A DNA stretch of 64,000 bases, from contig NZ_JAGEMK010000003.1 of assembly GCF_017565425.1 (NCBI RefSeq), positions 310,001 through 374,000 of the forward strand, written 5' to 3'. Shown one piece after another: positions 16,023 to 25,784 of this stretch. This DNA comes from Actinotalea soli (GTDB lineage Bacteria > Actinomycetota > Actinomycetes > Actinomycetales > Cellulomonadaceae). The notes under the pieces were generated by a model. It was not told the DNA's origin. It saw only the letters and a program-made list of their open reading frames with translations, and ran no database searches. A program made the position numbers and the translations under genes. Within the stretch, counting starts at the first letter, position 1, and every line of letters starts with the position of its first letter.

Positions 16023-17951
16023 ATGCGGCAGGGTGAACCCATGACGATCAGCAGGGGGAACCGTCCGACCTCGCGCGCCGCCGTCGTCGGCGCCGTCGCC
16101 GTCCTGGTGGGCGCCGGCCTGGTGGGCTGCACCGCCGAACCACCGGCACCCGACGACACCGCCGCGGCCCTCGCCACGGGCATCTCCCGGGGCGACCTGA
16201 CCGGCGTCCCCCTCGGCGACACCGACCCGACCGTGGCCGAGGCCCAGATCGAGGCCGTGGCCGAAGGGCTCGGGGTGCTGCCCGTGGTCGCGGTCGGCGA
16301 GGTGACGGTCGACGCCGAGGACCCGTCCCTCGCGACCGCGACCCTGGACCTCACCTGGGACCTGGACGACTCCCCCGAGGACTGGACGACGAGCACCACG
16401 GCGGACCTGACCCTGGTCGAGGACGAGTGGCAGGCCACGTGGGAGCCTGCGTTGCTCGCCCCTGACCTGCGGGAGGACGAGGTCCTCACCCTGAGCCGGA
16501 CCGCGGCCGAGCGGGCCGACGTGCTGGGCGCCGACGGTGCGGTGCTCGTCGAGGACCGCCCCGTCCTGCGCCTGGGCCTGGACAAGACCCGCGTCGACCC
16601 CTCAGGGGTCGCCGACGCGGCCCGCGAGATCGCGAGCTACCTCGAGCTCGACCCCGAGGCCTTCGCCGAGCGTGCGACGGCGGCCGGCGAGCGCGCCTTC
16701 GTCGAGGCCCTGGTGGTCCGCGAGGAGGACCCCGGGGTCGACGTCGGGGCCTTCCAGCTGCTCACCGGGTCCAACGCGGTCGGGGACTCGCTGCCCCTGG
16801 CCCCGTCCCGGACCTTCGCCCGCCCCCTGCTCGGCACCGCGGGCCCCGCCACCGCCGAGATCGTCGAGGAGTCCGGCGGCGAGATCTCCGCGGGGGACAT
16901 GACCGGCCTGTCGGGCCTGCAGCGTCAGTACGACGCCCAGCTGCGGGGGGCGCCCGGGCTCACCGTGCGCGCGGTGGCCGAGGAGCGCGGCGTCGAGCGG
17001 CTTCTCTACGAGCGCGAGCCAGTTGCGGGCGAGCCGCTGCTCACCACCCTGGACCCAGCGGTCCAGAACGACGCCGAGGCGGTGCTCAGCGGCGTCCCCT
17101 CCGCGAGCGCGGCGGTCGTGGTGCAGCCCTCGACCGGGGCGGTGCTCGCCGCGGCGAGCGGCCCGGGCAGCGACGGCTACTCCACCGCGACCCTGGGCAC
17201 CTACGCCCCGGGCTCGATCTTCAAGGTGGTCAGCGCGCTGGCCCTGCTGCGCGAGGGGGTCGAGCCGAGCACCACCGTGAGCTGCCCGACGACCATCGAG
17301 GTCGAGGGACGCACCTTCACCAACTTCCCGGGGTACCCGGCCGAGGCCACGGGTGAGGTCCCGTTGAGCACCGCCGTCGCCCACTCGTGCAACACGGCCT
17401 TCATCGGCGAGCGCGACCTCGTCCCGGACGCGGCCCTGGCCGAGGCCGCCGCGAGCCTCGGGCTCGGTGGCGAGCCCGAGGTCGGCTACCCGGCCTTCCT
17501 CGGGTCGGTCCCGCAGGACCTGGCCGGCACCGACCACGCCGCCTCCATGATCGGCCAGGGCCGGATCCAGGTCTCCCCCCTCGCCGCGGCCACCATGATG
17601 GCCTCGGTGGTGCGCGGCGAGACCGTCGCCCCGTGGCTCGTCGGCTCCGAGCCCCCTGCCGCCGTCGAGGCCGAGTCCGTGACGGCGCAGGAGGCCGAGC
17701 AGCTCGGCGGGATGCTCCGCGGGGTCGTCACCGAGGGGGGAGCGACCTTCCTGGGTGAGGTACCGGGCGAGCCCGTCATCGCCAAGACCGGCACCGCGCA
17801 GTTCGGCAGCGGCGAGGAGGCCGGCAACCACGCATGGATCGTGGCGGCCCAGGGCGACCTGGCCGTCGCGATCTTCGTCGAGGACGGCGACTACGGGTCG
17901 ACCACCGCGGGCCCGCTGCTGGCCCAGCTCCTGGGCCTGCTCGGCGGCTGA
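16023..17951 (+). CDS. Lipoprotein penicillin-binding protein (MecA_N plus transpeptidase)
   Basis: A 642-residue class B-type PBP. The N-terminus is an export signal ending in a lipobox-like LVGC (about residue 38). An NTF2-like MecA N-terminal domain, a dimerisation domain and a transpeptidase domain follow. Catalytic motifs are SIFK (Ser398), SCN (Ser455) and KTGT (Lys588). It would crosslink peptidoglycan outside the membrane; architecture and lipid anchor resemble M. tuberculosis Rv2864c. Starts at 16023 and 16041 are both possible (AGGGGGG before the first, AGGGTGA before the second). It is divergent from the SpoIIE phosphatase gene and convergent with malQ. Lower sensitivity to beta-lactams is possible for this subfamily but not shown here. 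Confidence 0.92.
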   Translation: MRQGEPMTISRGNRPTSRAAVVGAVAVLVGAGLVGCTAEPPAPDDTAAALATGISRGDLTGVPLGDTDPTVAEAQIEAVAEGLGVLPVVAVGEVTVDAEDPSLATATLDLTWDLDDSPEDWTTSTTADLTLVEDEWQATWEPALLAPDLREDEVLTLSRTAAERADVLGADGAVLVEDRPVLRLGLDKTRVDPSGVADAAREIASYLELDPEAFAERATAAGERAFVEALVVREEDPGVDVGAFQLLTGSNAVGDSLPLAPSRTFARPLLGTAGPATAEIVEESGGEISAGDMTGLSGLQRQYDAQLRGAPGLTVRAVAEERGVERLLYEREPVAGEPLLTTLDPAVQNDAEAVLSGVPSASAAVVVQPSTGAVLAAASGPGSDGYSTATLGTYAPGSIFKVVSALALLREGVEPSTTVSCPTTIEVEGRTFTNFPGYPAEATGEVPLSTAVAHSCNTAFIGERDLVPDAALAEAAASLGLGGEPEVGYPAFLGSVPQDLAGTDHAASMIGQGRIQVSPLAAATMMASVVRGETVAPWLVGSEPPAAVEAESVTAQEAEQLGGMLRGVVTEGGATFLGEVPGEPVIAKTGTAQFGSGEEAGNHAWIVAAQGDLAVAIFVEDGDYGSTTAGPLLAQLLGLLGG

Positions 17952-17952
17952 C

Positions 17953-17992
17953 CCGCGCCCTGGCGCGCAGCGGCGCCGGTGGGCGGGCGCGG
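17953..17992. terminator. Bidirectional hairpin between PBP gene and malQ
   Basis: CCGCGCCC and GGGCGCGG pair across a 24-base GC-rich loop that can itself fold (GGCGC repeated). It fills the 52-base gap between two convergent stop codons, as expected for a shared terminator. Confidence 0.45.
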
Positions 17993-18003
17993 CCCGCGGA
18001 CCG

Positions 18004-19830
18004 TCAGTGCCGTCGCGCGTCCATCACCTCGGCGAGGTGCACCGCGAGGGGCTCGGTCAGGATGTCCTCGACCGGTCGCGGCAGGCTCAGGCACCAGTTG
18101 GGCCACTCGGTGACGGTGCCCGGCATGTTGGGGCGCTCGGCCACCGCGCCGGCGTCGTCCAGGGAGGCCAGCACCACGCGGGCCTTGCAGGCAGCGAGCC
18201 GCGTGTACTGGGCGATCACGGCCTTCTCGACCTCGGCGGGGCCGATCGGGGCGTCCGGGTCGACCCCCGCGGCGGCCGCGAGCTCGCGCCGCACGCCCTC
18301 GAGCTGCTCGAAGTTGGCCGACTTGCCGATCCGTCGCAGGTCCTCCATGTCCGAGCCGGTGAGCGTCCCCGCGACGGTCGCCTGGTCGTGGGTCGACGAC
18401 GCACCCATGACGCCCTCGGGGAACTGGTCCACGGGGAGGCGCAGGGCCGCCCGGTAGCCGAGCATGCCGTCGGAGGCCATGGACTCCCGGACCCCGGCCG
18501 CGACCGTTCCCATGTCCTCGCCGACCACCCAGGCGCCGGTGCGCCCGGCCTCGAGCCGAAGGATCGCCAGCAGCGCGTCGGTCGGGTAGTGCACGTAGGC
18601 GCCACCGGCGGGGTGCCCGCCCAGCGGCACCCAGTACAGGCGCCACAGCTGCATCACGTGGTCGATGCGCAGGGCACCGGCGTGCCGCAGCGCGGAGCGG
18701 ACCATCCCGATGAAGAGGTCGAAGTCCGCGGCGACGAGGGCCGCGGGGTTGATGGCCGGGAGCCCCCACTTCTGACCGTCGAGGTTGTGCCGGTCGGGCG
18801 GGCACCCCACCTCGTAGTCGAAGGAGACCATGCTCTGGTGCACCCAGGCGTCCGCCGAGGAGGAGTCGAAGCCCACGGCGATGTCCGCGACGATCGTCGC
18901 CCCCGCGGTGCAGGCGGCTGCGAGCTGGACGTCCGCGACCCACTGGGCCCAGCTGTAGAAGGCGACCCGGTCGGCGTGCTCGGCCGCGAAGGCCTCGGCC
19001 CCGGCGGGGGTGCGGTACTGCTCGGGCCAGCCCCGCCAGTGCGCGGTGCCGAACTTCTCGGCGAGCACGCACCAGACGGAGAACAGGTGCAGGTCCCTGC
19101 CGCCGGCACCGACGAAGACGTCGTGCTCGACGGGCAGGCGGTCCTTGGTCGCGTCCCAGATCCGCTGGAGGGCCGACCGCTTGAGCTCCCAGACCGAGTC
19201 GCGGTAGATCCGGCGCTCGGCGTTGAGGGCCCGCCCCCGCTTCGCGAGGTCCGCGAGGTCGACCTCGGCCGCACCAGGGACGTCGTCGATCGCGATGTGC
19301 AGCAGCTGCAGCCACTGCCGGGAGGCAGGCGAGTAGGGCGAGGACTGCTGGGCGGGCACGGGCGCAGCCGCGTGCACGGGCGAGATGAGGACCGACCCGG
19401 CTCCCGCGTGCGCGGCCGACCTGGCGATGGTCGCGAGGTCGCCGAAGTCGCCGATCCCCCACGAGTCGCGGGACCGCGCCGCGTACAGCTGGACCGCCCA
19501 GCCCCAGCCGCGCTCGGGCTGGGAGAAGCGCTCGGGGGCGCTGATGACGAACCGGGTCGAACCGTCAGGGCGCCGCAACCGGTAGTAGCCCGCCTCGGGG
19601 CCGACGCCGCCGATCTCACCGACCTCCTCACCCTCGAGGGTCAGAAGGCTTCCCTCGACCCCTTCGAGGGCCTCACCGGGGTGGCACACCAGAGGTGGCG
19701 TGGGGCGACCGCCGTCGGCGATCACGGCCATCACGGCCTCGCGGGTGCTCGGGTCGAGCTCCTGCACGACCTCGTGCGCGTCCACGTAGGACGCTGGGAC
19801 GATCTCGGGGAGGGTCACGGTGGTGTCCAT
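18004..19830 (-). CDS. malQ: 4-alpha-glucanotransferase
   Basis: A 608-residue GH77 enzyme. Family blocks are visible: GWAVQLYAARSRDSWGIGDF, SPYSPASRQ, VVADIAVGFD, GQKWGLPAINP, ALRIDHVMQLWR (catalytic Asp), GAWVVGEDMGTV (acid/base Glu) and SSTHDQATVAG (third acidic residue in the HD pair). It moves maltodextrin segments between chains and releases glucose, in glycogen and maltose breakdown. It is somewhat shorter than the roughly 700-residue actinobacterial forms, with a reduced N-terminal domain. It stands alone, facing away from the S4-domain gene. The 214-base gap upstream has the lowest GC of the area and must hold its promoter, but I cannot place the -10. Confidence 0.92.
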   Translation of the reverse strand: MDTTVTLPEIVPASYVDAHEVVQELDPSTREAVMAVIADGGRPTPPLVCHPGEALEGVEGSLLTLEGEEVGEIGGVGPEAGYYRLRRPDGSTRFVISAPERFSQPERGWGWAVQLYAARSRDSWGIGDFGDLATIARSAAHAGAGSVLISPVHAAAPVPAQQSSPYSPASRQWLQLLHIAIDDVPGAAEVDLADLAKRGRALNAERRIYRDSVWELKRSALQRIWDATKDRLPVEHDVFVGAGGRDLHLFSVWCVLAEKFGTAHWRGWPEQYRTPAGAEAFAAEHADRVAFYSWAQWVADVQLAAACTAGATIVADIAVGFDSSSADAWVHQSMVSFDYEVGCPPDRHNLDGQKWGLPAINPAALVAADFDLFIGMVRSALRHAGALRIDHVMQLWRLYWVPLGGHPAGGAYVHYPTDALLAILRLEAGRTGAWVVGEDMGTVAAGVRESMASDGMLGYRAALRLPVDQFPEGVMGASSTHDQATVAGTLTGSDMEDLRRIGKSANFEQLEGVRRELAAAAGVDPDAPIGPAEVEKAVIAQYTRLAACKARVVLASLDDAGAVAERPNMPGTVTEWPNWCLSLPRPVEDILTEPLAVHLAEVMDARRH

Positions 19831-20044
19831 GCCTGCATCTTCGGTCGGGGGCCCGGGAGCCGCTGCGGTCAGGATGAGCGACGCTGCTGAGGTGCTGGAG
19901 GCTACTCCTGCAACTTACAGAAACATATCGGCGATTCTCGGTCCGACTGTAGGACGCCGAACCTCCCAGTTCCTCCGTGCCCGGGACGGGCCAGTCCACT
20001 CTGTGACCTCTGAGGGGTCCGGGGCAAGTGCACAGGCCGGTGGG

Positions 20045-20428
20045 TCACCGGCCACGGAGCCTGTCGATCTCGCGCCGCTCGCGCTTGGTCGGCCGCCCGG
20101 CCCCACGGTCCCGCTGAGCGGCCACCGCGACGTGCTCGCGCGGCGGTGGCGGTGGGGTCAGGTCCGTGCACGCCTCGGCCGCGACCGTCGCCGAGGCCCG
20201 CTTGGCCAGCAGCCGTCGCACCACCAGGATCCGCTCGACCCCCTCGCGCCGCACCCGCACCTCGTCCCCCACCACCACGGGGGTGGCCGGCTTCGCACGC
20301 TCACCGTTGACCTTGACGTGACCGGCCCGGCACGCGGTAGCCGCCGCCGACCGCGTCTTGAACACACGCACCCCCCAGGTCCACGCGTCCACGCGGACAC
20401 GCCCACCGCCCTCGATGCCTGCTGCCAC
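20045..20428 (-). CDS. S4-domain RNA-binding protein (Hsp15-like)
   Basis: A 127-residue protein with an N-terminal S4 fold: VRVDAWTWGVRVFKTRSAA, CRAGHVKVNGERAKP, VGDEVRV. A basic C-terminal tail contains RGAGRPTKRERREIDRL. This is the layout of heat-shock protein 15 (HslR), which binds free 50S subunits with a stalled nascent chain and recycles them. The GTG start has no ribosome site but a -10 box six bases upstream. It is divergent from the amidohydrolase gene, with start codons only 30 bases apart. Confidence 0.88.
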   Translation of the reverse strand: MAAGIEGGGRVRVDAWTWGVRVFKTRSAAATACRAGHVKVNGERAKPATPVVVGDEVRVRREGVERILVVRRLLAKRASATVAAEACTDLTPPPPPREHVAVAAQRDRGAGRPTKRERREIDRLRGR

Positions 20429-20434
20429 CCGCCC

Positions 20435-20440
20435 AGCCTA
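20435..20440 (-). promoter_or_regulatory. -10 box TAGGCT of S4-domain gene
   Basis: TAGGCT on the minus strand ends six bases before GTG 20428, so transcription should begin at or next to the start codon. Confidence 0.6.
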
Positions 20441-20446
20441 GGCGCG

Positions 20447-20452
20447 TACGGT
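20447..20452 (+). promoter_or_regulatory. -10 box TACGGT of amidohydrolase gene
   Basis: TACGGT is followed by six bases and ATG 20459. It decides this start over upstream in-frame codons. It lies six bases from the opposite-strand -10 of the S4 gene, so the two promoters overlap. Confidence 0.6.
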
Positions 20453-20458
20453 GCTCCG

Positions 20459-21694
20459 ATGACTCAGCCGACCCCCTCCACCGTCGTCGCCGTCACCGGC
20501 GGCTACGTCGTCCCGATCACCTCCGACCCTCTCGACGGCGGCACCGTCCTGCTCGTCGACGGACGCATCACCGCCGTCGGGCACGACGTCGAGATCCCCG
20601 AGGGCGCCCGGGTGGTCGACGCCACCGGCCGCTGGGTGCTGCCCGGGCTGGTCGAGGCCCACGGCCACGTCGGCGTCGCCGAGGAGGGCGAGGGCCGCGA
20701 GGGTGACGACGTCAACGAGATGACCGGCCCCGACATGGCCGGGGTGCGCGCCCTGGACGGCATCAACGTCGACGACGAGGGCTTCCGGGACGCCCTGTCG
20801 GGCGGGATCACCACGGTCGTGGTCAAGCCCGGCTCGGGCAACCCGATCGGCGGGCAGACCGTCGCGATCAAGACCTGGGGCGGGCGCACCGTCGACGAGC
20901 AGGTGATCAGCGAGGCCGTGAGCATCAAGTCCGCCCTCGGGGAGAATCCCAAGCGGGTCTACGGCGACAAGAAGCAGCTGCCCTCGACCCGGCTCGGCAC
21001 GGCCAAGGTCATCCGCGACGCCTTCGTCGAGGCCCAGCACTACCGGGCCGCCCGCGACGCGGCCGAGGCCAAGGGCGAGCCGTTCGCGCGGGACCTGGGC
21101 CTCGAGGCCCTCGCCCGGGTCCTGGACGGCGAGCTCGCCTGGGACCAGCACTGCCACCGCCACGACGACATCGCGACCGCCCTGCGCCTGGCTGACGAGT
21201 TCGGGTACCGCCTGGTGCTCAACCACGGGACCGAGGGCCACAAGCTCGCCGACGTGCTCGCCGAGCGCGACGTCCCGGTGATCTACGGCCCGATGTTCAC
21301 CTCACGGTCCAAGCCCGAGCTGCGCGACCGCGCGATGACCAACCTGGCCGCGATGGCGGCCGCGGGGGTCCGGGTCGCGATCACCACCGACCACCCCGTG
21401 GTGCCCATCAACTACCTCGTGCACCAGGCGACGATGGCGGTCAAGGACGGTCTGCCGCGCACCACGGCCCTCGAGGCGCTCACCACCAACCCGGCGGCCT
21501 TCATGGGCCTCGAGGCACGGGTCGGGGCCCTCGAGCCAGGCCGGGACGGCGACGTCGTGCTGTGGTCCGGGGACCCGCTCGACGTGCACTCACGGGTCGA
21601 GCACGTCCTGCTCGAGGGGGTCACGGTCTACACCTGGGACGCCGAGGCCGCCCGCGGGCGCGTCGTGGAGCGGGCCGCGCGCTTCACGGCCTGA
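20459..21694 (+). CDS. Amidohydrolase, imidazolonepropionase-like
   Basis: A 411-residue metal-dependent amidohydrolase. Metal and active-site motifs are EAHGHVG (HxH), WDQHCHRHDD, LNHGTEGHKL and ITTDHPVVPI (late Asp), on a barrel flanked by the small beta domain (VLLVDGRITAVG at the front, GDVVLWSGDPL at the end). It should hydrolyse a C-N bond in a cyclic amide, imidazole or amino-acid derivative in the cytosol. The family is broad, and neighbours (S4 protein, pgi) give no pathway. The ATG at 20459 is set by the -10 box; the preceding open frame overlaps the S4 gene and is spurious. Confidence 0.87.
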   Translation: MTQPTPSTVVAVTGGYVVPITSDPLDGGTVLLVDGRITAVGHDVEIPEGARVVDATGRWVLPGLVEAHGHVGVAEEGEGREGDDVNEMTGPDMAGVRALDGINVDDEGFRDALSGGITTVVVKPGSGNPIGGQTVAIKTWGGRTVDEQVISEAVSIKSALGENPKRVYGDKKQLPSTRLGTAKVIRDAFVEAQHYRAARDAAEAKGEPFARDLGLEALARVLDGELAWDQHCHRHDDIATALRLADEFGYRLVLNHGTEGHKLADVLAERDVPVIYGPMFTSRSKPELRDRAMTNLAAMAAAGVRVAITTDHPVVPINYLVHQATMAVKDGLPRTTALEALTTNPAAFMGLEARVGALEPGRDGDVVLWSGDPLDVHSRVEHVLLEGVTVYTWDAEAARGRVVERAARFTA

Positions 21695-21701
21695 GCACGC
21701 A

Positions 21702-21746
21702 CGACGGCGGGCGGGGGAATCCCGAGGGGTCACCCGCCCGCCGTCG
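21702..21746. terminator. Strong bidirectional terminator between amidohydrolase and pgi
   Basis: CGACGGCGGGCGGG and CCCGCCCGCCGTCG make a perfect 14-bp stem around a 17-base loop that can form a small inner stem (CCC/GGG). It lies centrally between the two convergent stop codons. Confidence 0.75.
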
Positions 21747-21767
21747 GTCAGGGCCGGGGGCGCGTCC

Positions 21768-23459
21768 TCAGCGCGTGCGGTGCGCCAGGTAGTACTCGAT
21801 CAGGCCGCGGGTCGACGGGTCCTGCTCGGCCACCGCCCCCCGGTCCCCCGCGACCGCCGGGGCGATCTCCAGGGCGAGCTTCTTGCCGAGCTCGACCCCC
21901 CACTGGTCGAAGGAGTCGATGCCCCACACCACGCCCTGCACGAAGGTGATGTGCTCGTAGAGGGCGATCAGCTGCCCCAGCACGCCCGGGGTCAGGGCCG
22001 GCGCGAGGACGGAGGTGGTCGGGCGGTTCCCGCTGAAGACGCGGGCCGGCACGACGTCCTCGGCGGTGCCCTCGGCGCGGACCTCCTCGGCGGTCTTGCC
22101 GAAGGCCAGGGCCTTGGTCTGGGCGAAGAAGTTCGCGAGGAAGAGCTCGTGCACGTCGACGTCCCCCGCGGCGGCGTCGCGCAGCGGGTGGGCCGGGGTC
22201 GCCACGGCGATGAAGTCCGCCGGGATCAGCCGGGTGCCCTGGTGGATGAGCTGGTAGAAGGCGTGCTGGCCGTTGGTGCCGGGCTCGCCCCAGAAGATCT
22301 CCCCGGTGTCGGTGGTGACCGGGCTCCCGTCCCAGCGCACCGACTTGCCGTTGGACTCCATGGTCAGCTGCTGCAGGTAGGCCGGGAACCGGTGCAGGTG
22401 CTGGGCGTAGGGCAGCACCGCGTGGGTGTGGGCGCCGAGGAAGTTCACGTACCAGACGTTGAGCAGGCCCATGAGGACGGGCACGTTCTGGTCGAAGGGG
22501 GCCGTCCGGAGGTGCTCGTCGACCGTGTGGAAGCCCGCGAGCATCTCGCCGAAGGCCGCCGGGCCGACGGCGATCGCGAGCGAGGTGCCGATCGCCGAGT
22601 CGAGGGAGTAGCGTCCCCCGACCCAGTCCCAGAAGCCGAAGGCGTTGGCGGGATCGATGCCGAAGGCCGCGACCTTGTCCAGAGCGGTGGAGACCGCGAC
22701 GAAGTGCCGGGCGACGGCCTGGGTGCGCGCCTCGTCGGTGTCACCGATCGCGCCGGCGGCGGCGAGCCGCTCCCAGAGCCACGCCCGGGCCAGCCGCGCG
22801 TTGGTGAGGGTCTCGAGGGTCCCGAAGGTCTTCGACGCGACGATGAACAGGGTGGTCTCGGGGTCCAGGCCGGCCACCGTCTCGGCGACGTCGGAGGGGT
22901 CGATGTTCGAGACGAACCGCACCTCGAGCCCGTCCTGCACGTACGGCGCCAGCGCCTCGTAGGCCATGACCGGCCCGAGGTCGGAACCGCCGATCCCGAT
23001 GTTCACGACCGTCCGGACCGGCTTGCCGGTGATCCCGGTCCAGCGACCGCTGCGCACCTCGTCGGCGAAGGCGTACATCTTGGTCAGCTCGGCCTGCACG
23101 TCGGCGTCGACGTCCTGCCCGTCCACCACGAGGGGCGGCTCGGCGCCGGCCGGTCGCCGCAGGGCGGTGTGGAGCACGGCGCGGTCCTCGGTGACGTTGA
23201 TCCGGTCCCCGCGGACCATCGCCTCGATCCGGTCCTCGAGGCCGACCTGGTCGGCCAGCGCCACCAGGAGCCGCAGGGTCTCGTCGGTGACGAGGTTCTT
23301 CGACAGGTCCACGTGCAGGTCGCCGACGGTCCGGGTGAGCCTCTCGGCCCTCGCCGGGTCGGTGGCGAACCAGCCACGCAGGTCAGGGACCAGCTCCTGC
23401 TGGTGGCCGGTCAGGCTCGTCCAGGCGTCGGTGGTCGTCGCGTCGATCGGGGTGTTCAC
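21768..23459 (-). CDS. pgi: Glucose-6-phosphate isomerase
   Basis: A 563-residue isomerase. Signatures are [40 protein letters not shown] with the catalytic region, and [13 protein letters not shown] near the C-terminus. It interconverts glucose-6-phosphate and fructose-6-phosphate. GTG 23459 is selected because AGGAGG lies nine bases upstream; the ATG at 23513 would add 18 atypical residues. It is monocistronic and divergent from the DUF72 gene. Confidence 0.95.
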   Translation of the reverse strand: MNTPIDATTTDAWTSLTGHQQELVPDLRGWFATDPARAERLTRTVGDLHVDLSKNLVTDETLRLLVALADQVGLEDRIEAMVRGDRINVTEDRAVLHTALRRPAGAEPPLVVDGQDVDADVQAELTKMYAFADEVRSGRWTGITGKPVRTVVNIGIGGSDLGPVMAYEALAPYVQDGLEVRFVSNIDPSDVAETVAGLDPETTLFIVASKTFGTLETLTNARLARAWLWERLAAAGAIGDTDEARTQAVARHFVAVSTALDKVAAFGIDPANAFGFWDWVGGRYSLDSAIGTSLAIAVGPAAFGEMLAGFHTVDEHLRTAPFDQNVPVLMGLLNVWYVNFLGAHTHAVLPYAQHLHRFPAYLQQLTMESNGKSVRWDGSPVTTDTGEIFWGEPGTNGQHAFYQLIHQGTRLIPADFIAVATPAHPLRDAAAGDVDVHELFLANFFAQTKALAFGKTAEEVRAEGTAEDVVPARVFSGNRPTTSVLAPALTPGVLGQLIALYEHITFVQGVVWGIDSFDQWGVELGKKLALEIAPAVAGDRGAVAEQDPSTRGLIEYYLAHRTR

Positions 23460-23563
23460 GGGCAGCCTCCTGTGGTCGTCGGCACCACCGTAGTGACACC
23501 CGGAGCCCTGCACGGCGGACCTCGGGCCCGACGGGTGGTCGTGCGGTCCGGGCAGGGGCGACC

Positions 23564-23569
23564 TAGCCT
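23564..23569 (+). promoter_or_regulatory. -10 box TAGCCT of DUF72 gene
   Basis: TAGCCT, then CAGGAG, then ATG 23576. The six-base gap fits a leaderless start. The AGGAG between box and ATG would not be in such an mRNA. Confidence 0.6.
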
Positions 23570-23575
23570 CAGGAG

Positions 23576-24412
23576 ATGGCTCAGATCAGGGTCGGCATCT
23601 CGGGGTGGCGCTACGCCCCGTGGCGGGGGACGTTCTACCCGCCGGGCCTGCCCCAGCGTCGCGAGCTCGAGCACGCCGCGAGCCTGCTCTCGAGCATCGA
23701 GGTCAACGGCACCTTCTACGCGCTGCAGCGGCCGACGAGCTTCGAGGCGTGGCGCGAGGCCGTGCCCCGGGACTTCCTCTTCTCGGTCAAGGGTGGCCGC
23801 TACCTGACCCACATGCTCCGGCTCCAGAACTCCGACCAGGCCCTGGCGAACTTCCTCGCCTCGGGGGTGCTCGCCCTCGGGCCCGCTCTGGGACCGCTGC
23901 TGTGGCAGCTGCCGCCCACCCTCACCTTCGACGCCGCCGTGCTGGACCGGTTCCTCGGCTCCCTGCCCCGCACGACCGCTGCGGCGGCCGAGCTCGCGCG
24001 AGGCCACGACGACCGCCTCGAGGGACGGTCGTGGACGGCCGTCGAGGAGGACCGTCCGTTGCGCCACGTGCTCGAGGTGCGCCATGCGAGCTTCGCCGAC
24101 CCCGCAGCACTGGACCTGCTCCGCACGCACGGGACAGGCCTGGTCGTCTCCGACTCGGCAGGTCGGTTCCCGGCCCTCGAGGAGGTCACCAGCGACCTCG
24201 TCTACGTGCGCCTGCACGGCTCCGAGGAGCTCTACGTCAGCGGGTACGACGACGCGACCCTCGCACGCTGGGCCGAGAAGGTGCGGGGCTGGGCGGATCG
24301 CGGGCTCGACGTCCTCGTGTACTTCGACAACGACGTCAAGGTGCGCGCCCCCGTCGACGCGCAGCGCCTGGGGGCGATGCTCGGCCTGGGCCCCGCAGCA
24401 GCCTCGGCCTGA
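23576..24412 (+). CDS. DUF72 family protein (YecE-like)
   Basis: A 278-residue TIM-barrel-like protein. DUF72 blocks are [74 protein letters not shown] and [12 protein letters not shown]. The family is widespread and has no agreed activity; the conserved charged residues suggest an enzyme. It ends 92 bases from the convergent aminotransferase gene. Confidence 0.9.
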   Translation: MAQIRVGISGWRYAPWRGTFYPPGLPQRRELEHAASLLSSIEVNGTFYALQRPTSFEAWREAVPRDFLFSVKGGRYLTHMLRLQNSDQALANFLASGVLALGPALGPLLWQLPPTLTFDAAVLDRFLGSLPRTTAAAAELARGHDDRLEGRSWTAVEEDRPLRHVLEVRHASFADPAALDLLRTHGTGLVVSDSAGRFPALEEVTSDLVYVRLHGSEELYVSGYDDATLARWAEKVRGWADRGLDVLVYFDNDVKVRAPVDAQRLGAMLGLGPAAASA

Positions 24413-24504
24413 TCACAGGCTCCCTCCCGCGCGAGGCGAAACGGACATCTGTGGCGAAATCCACATCCGTGGACAAACCTGGGGATCAAGATCACACCCC
24501 GCGC

Positions 24505-25755
24505 TCAGCGCGCCCCGCTCGTCCCCTGCCGCCGCAGACCCTCGAGACGCTGGACGGCCTCGCGGAGCACGGCCTCCCGCTTCACGAAGGTGAACCGCAC
24601 CCGCGAGGCCAGAGCGGCCGAGGTCGCCGTCCCGTCCTGGCAGAAGGCACTGACCGGGACGCCGGCGACGCCGACCCGCGCAGGGAGCTCCCGCGCGAGA
24701 CGCGCGCCGTCCTCCGCCCCGAGCGGTGCCGCGTCGGCGACGACGAAGTAGGTGCCCCGGGGCACCACGACGTCGAAGCCGGCAGAGACCAGCCCCTCGC
24801 ACAGCAGGTCCCGGCGCGCCGCGAGGGAGGCAGCGAGCCCGGCCACGTAGGCGTGCGTCGCACCGTCGGCGTCGAGCAGGGCCTCGGCGACCGCGGGCTG
24901 GAACGGGGCACCGCTGGTGTAGGTGAGGAACTGCTTGACCGTGCGCACGGCGGTGACGAGCTCGGCGGGGCCGGTCACCCAGCCGACCTTCCACCCGGTG
25001 AAGGACAACGTCTTGCCCGCCGAGGAGATCCGCAGGGTGCGCCCGGCCATGCCGGGCAGGGTCGAGATCGGCACGTGCTCGGCACCGTCGTAGGTGAGGT
25101 GCTCGTACACCTCGTCGGTGACCACGAGCAGGTCGTGGTCACGGGCCACCTCTGCCAGGGCCTCGAGCTCGGAGCGGCTCAGGACCGTCCCGGTCGGGTT
25201 GTGCGGGGAGTTGAGGAGCAGCATGCGGGTCCGCGGACCGACGGCCCGCCGCACGGCCTGGACGTCGAGCGCGAAGGCGCCCTCCTCCACCGCGAGACCG
25301 ACCGGCACGTGCACGGCCCCGGCGAGGGCGATCACCGCGGCGTAGGAGTCGTAGAAGGGTTCGAGGGTGAGCACCTCGTCCCCCGGCACGAGCAGGCCGA
25401 GCAGGGCCGCGGCGACACCCTCGGTGGCCCCTGTCGTGACGAGCACCTCGGTGTCGGGGTCGAGGTCGAGGCCGTAGTGGCGTGCGGCGTGGGCGGCGAC
25501 GGCCTCGCGCAGCGCGGGGATCCCCGCCCCCGGCGGGTACTGGTTGTGGCCTGCCTCGATGGCGGCGACCGCCGCCCGGGAGACGTGGGCCGGGCCGTCG
25601 ACGTCGGGGAACCCCTGACCGAGGTTGATCGCGCCGGTGCGGGCGGCCAGGTCGGTCATCTCGGCGAAGACGGTCTGGCGCACCGCACCTGCGGCGTCGA
25701 CCAGGCCTGTGCGCCGGGCGACCTCGGACCATCGACCTGCGGGGAGGGAGCTCAT
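24505..25755 (-). CDS. PLP-dependent aminotransferase, class I/II
   Basis: A 416-residue fold-type I aminotransferase. It has [12 protein letters not shown] near the N-terminus, the PLP-contacting [27 protein letters not shown] with the pyridine-binding Asp, and the Schiff-base lysine in [15 protein letters not shown]. The C-terminal [10 protein letters not shown] supplies the substrate-carboxylate Arg. It most resembles the succinyldiaminopimelate or methionine/kynurenine aminotransferase group; the exact substrate is not readable. ATG 25755 follows a -10 box by six bases. The MFS exporter gene is immediately upstream on the same strand (29-base gap), but the start has its own promoter. Confidence 0.9.
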   Translation of the reverse strand: MSSLPAGRWSEVARRTGLVDAAGAVRQTVFAEMTDLAARTGAINLGQGFPDVDGPAHVSRAAVAAIEAGHNQYPPGAGIPALREAVAAHAARHYGLDLDPDTEVLVTTGATEGVAAALLGLLVPGDEVLTLEPFYDSYAAVIALAGAVHVPVGLAVEEGAFALDVQAVRRAVGPRTRMLLLNSPHNPTGTVLSRSELEALAEVARDHDLLVVTDEVYEHLTYDGAEHVPISTLPGMAGRTLRISSAGKTLSFTGWKVGWVTGPAELVTAVRTVKQFLTYTSGAPFQPAVAEALLDADGATHAYVAGLAASLAARRDLLCEGLVSAGFDVVVPRGTYFVVADAAPLGAEDGARLARELPARVGVAGVPVSAFCQDGTATSAALASRVRFTFVKREAVLREAVQRLEGLRRQGTSGAR

Positions 25756-25761
25756 CAGCTC

Positions 25762-25767
25762 ACCCTA
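25762..25767 (-). promoter_or_regulatory. -10 box TAGGGT of aminotransferase gene
   Basis: TAGGGT on the minus strand ends six bases before ATG 25755, within the short gap after the MFS stop codon. Confidence 0.55.
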
Positions 25768-25784
25768 GGCACTCGCGCGCTCGC

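Noticed and set aside
15953-16585. Upstream extension of the SpoIIE phosphatase frame
   Set aside because: It overlaps the divergent PBP gene including its signal peptide; domain content begins only after 15952 and the best ribosome site is there.
19820-20458. Upstream extension of the amidohydrolase frame
   Set aside because: It runs antisense through the S4-domain gene, and the -10 box six bases before ATG 20459 fixes the start.
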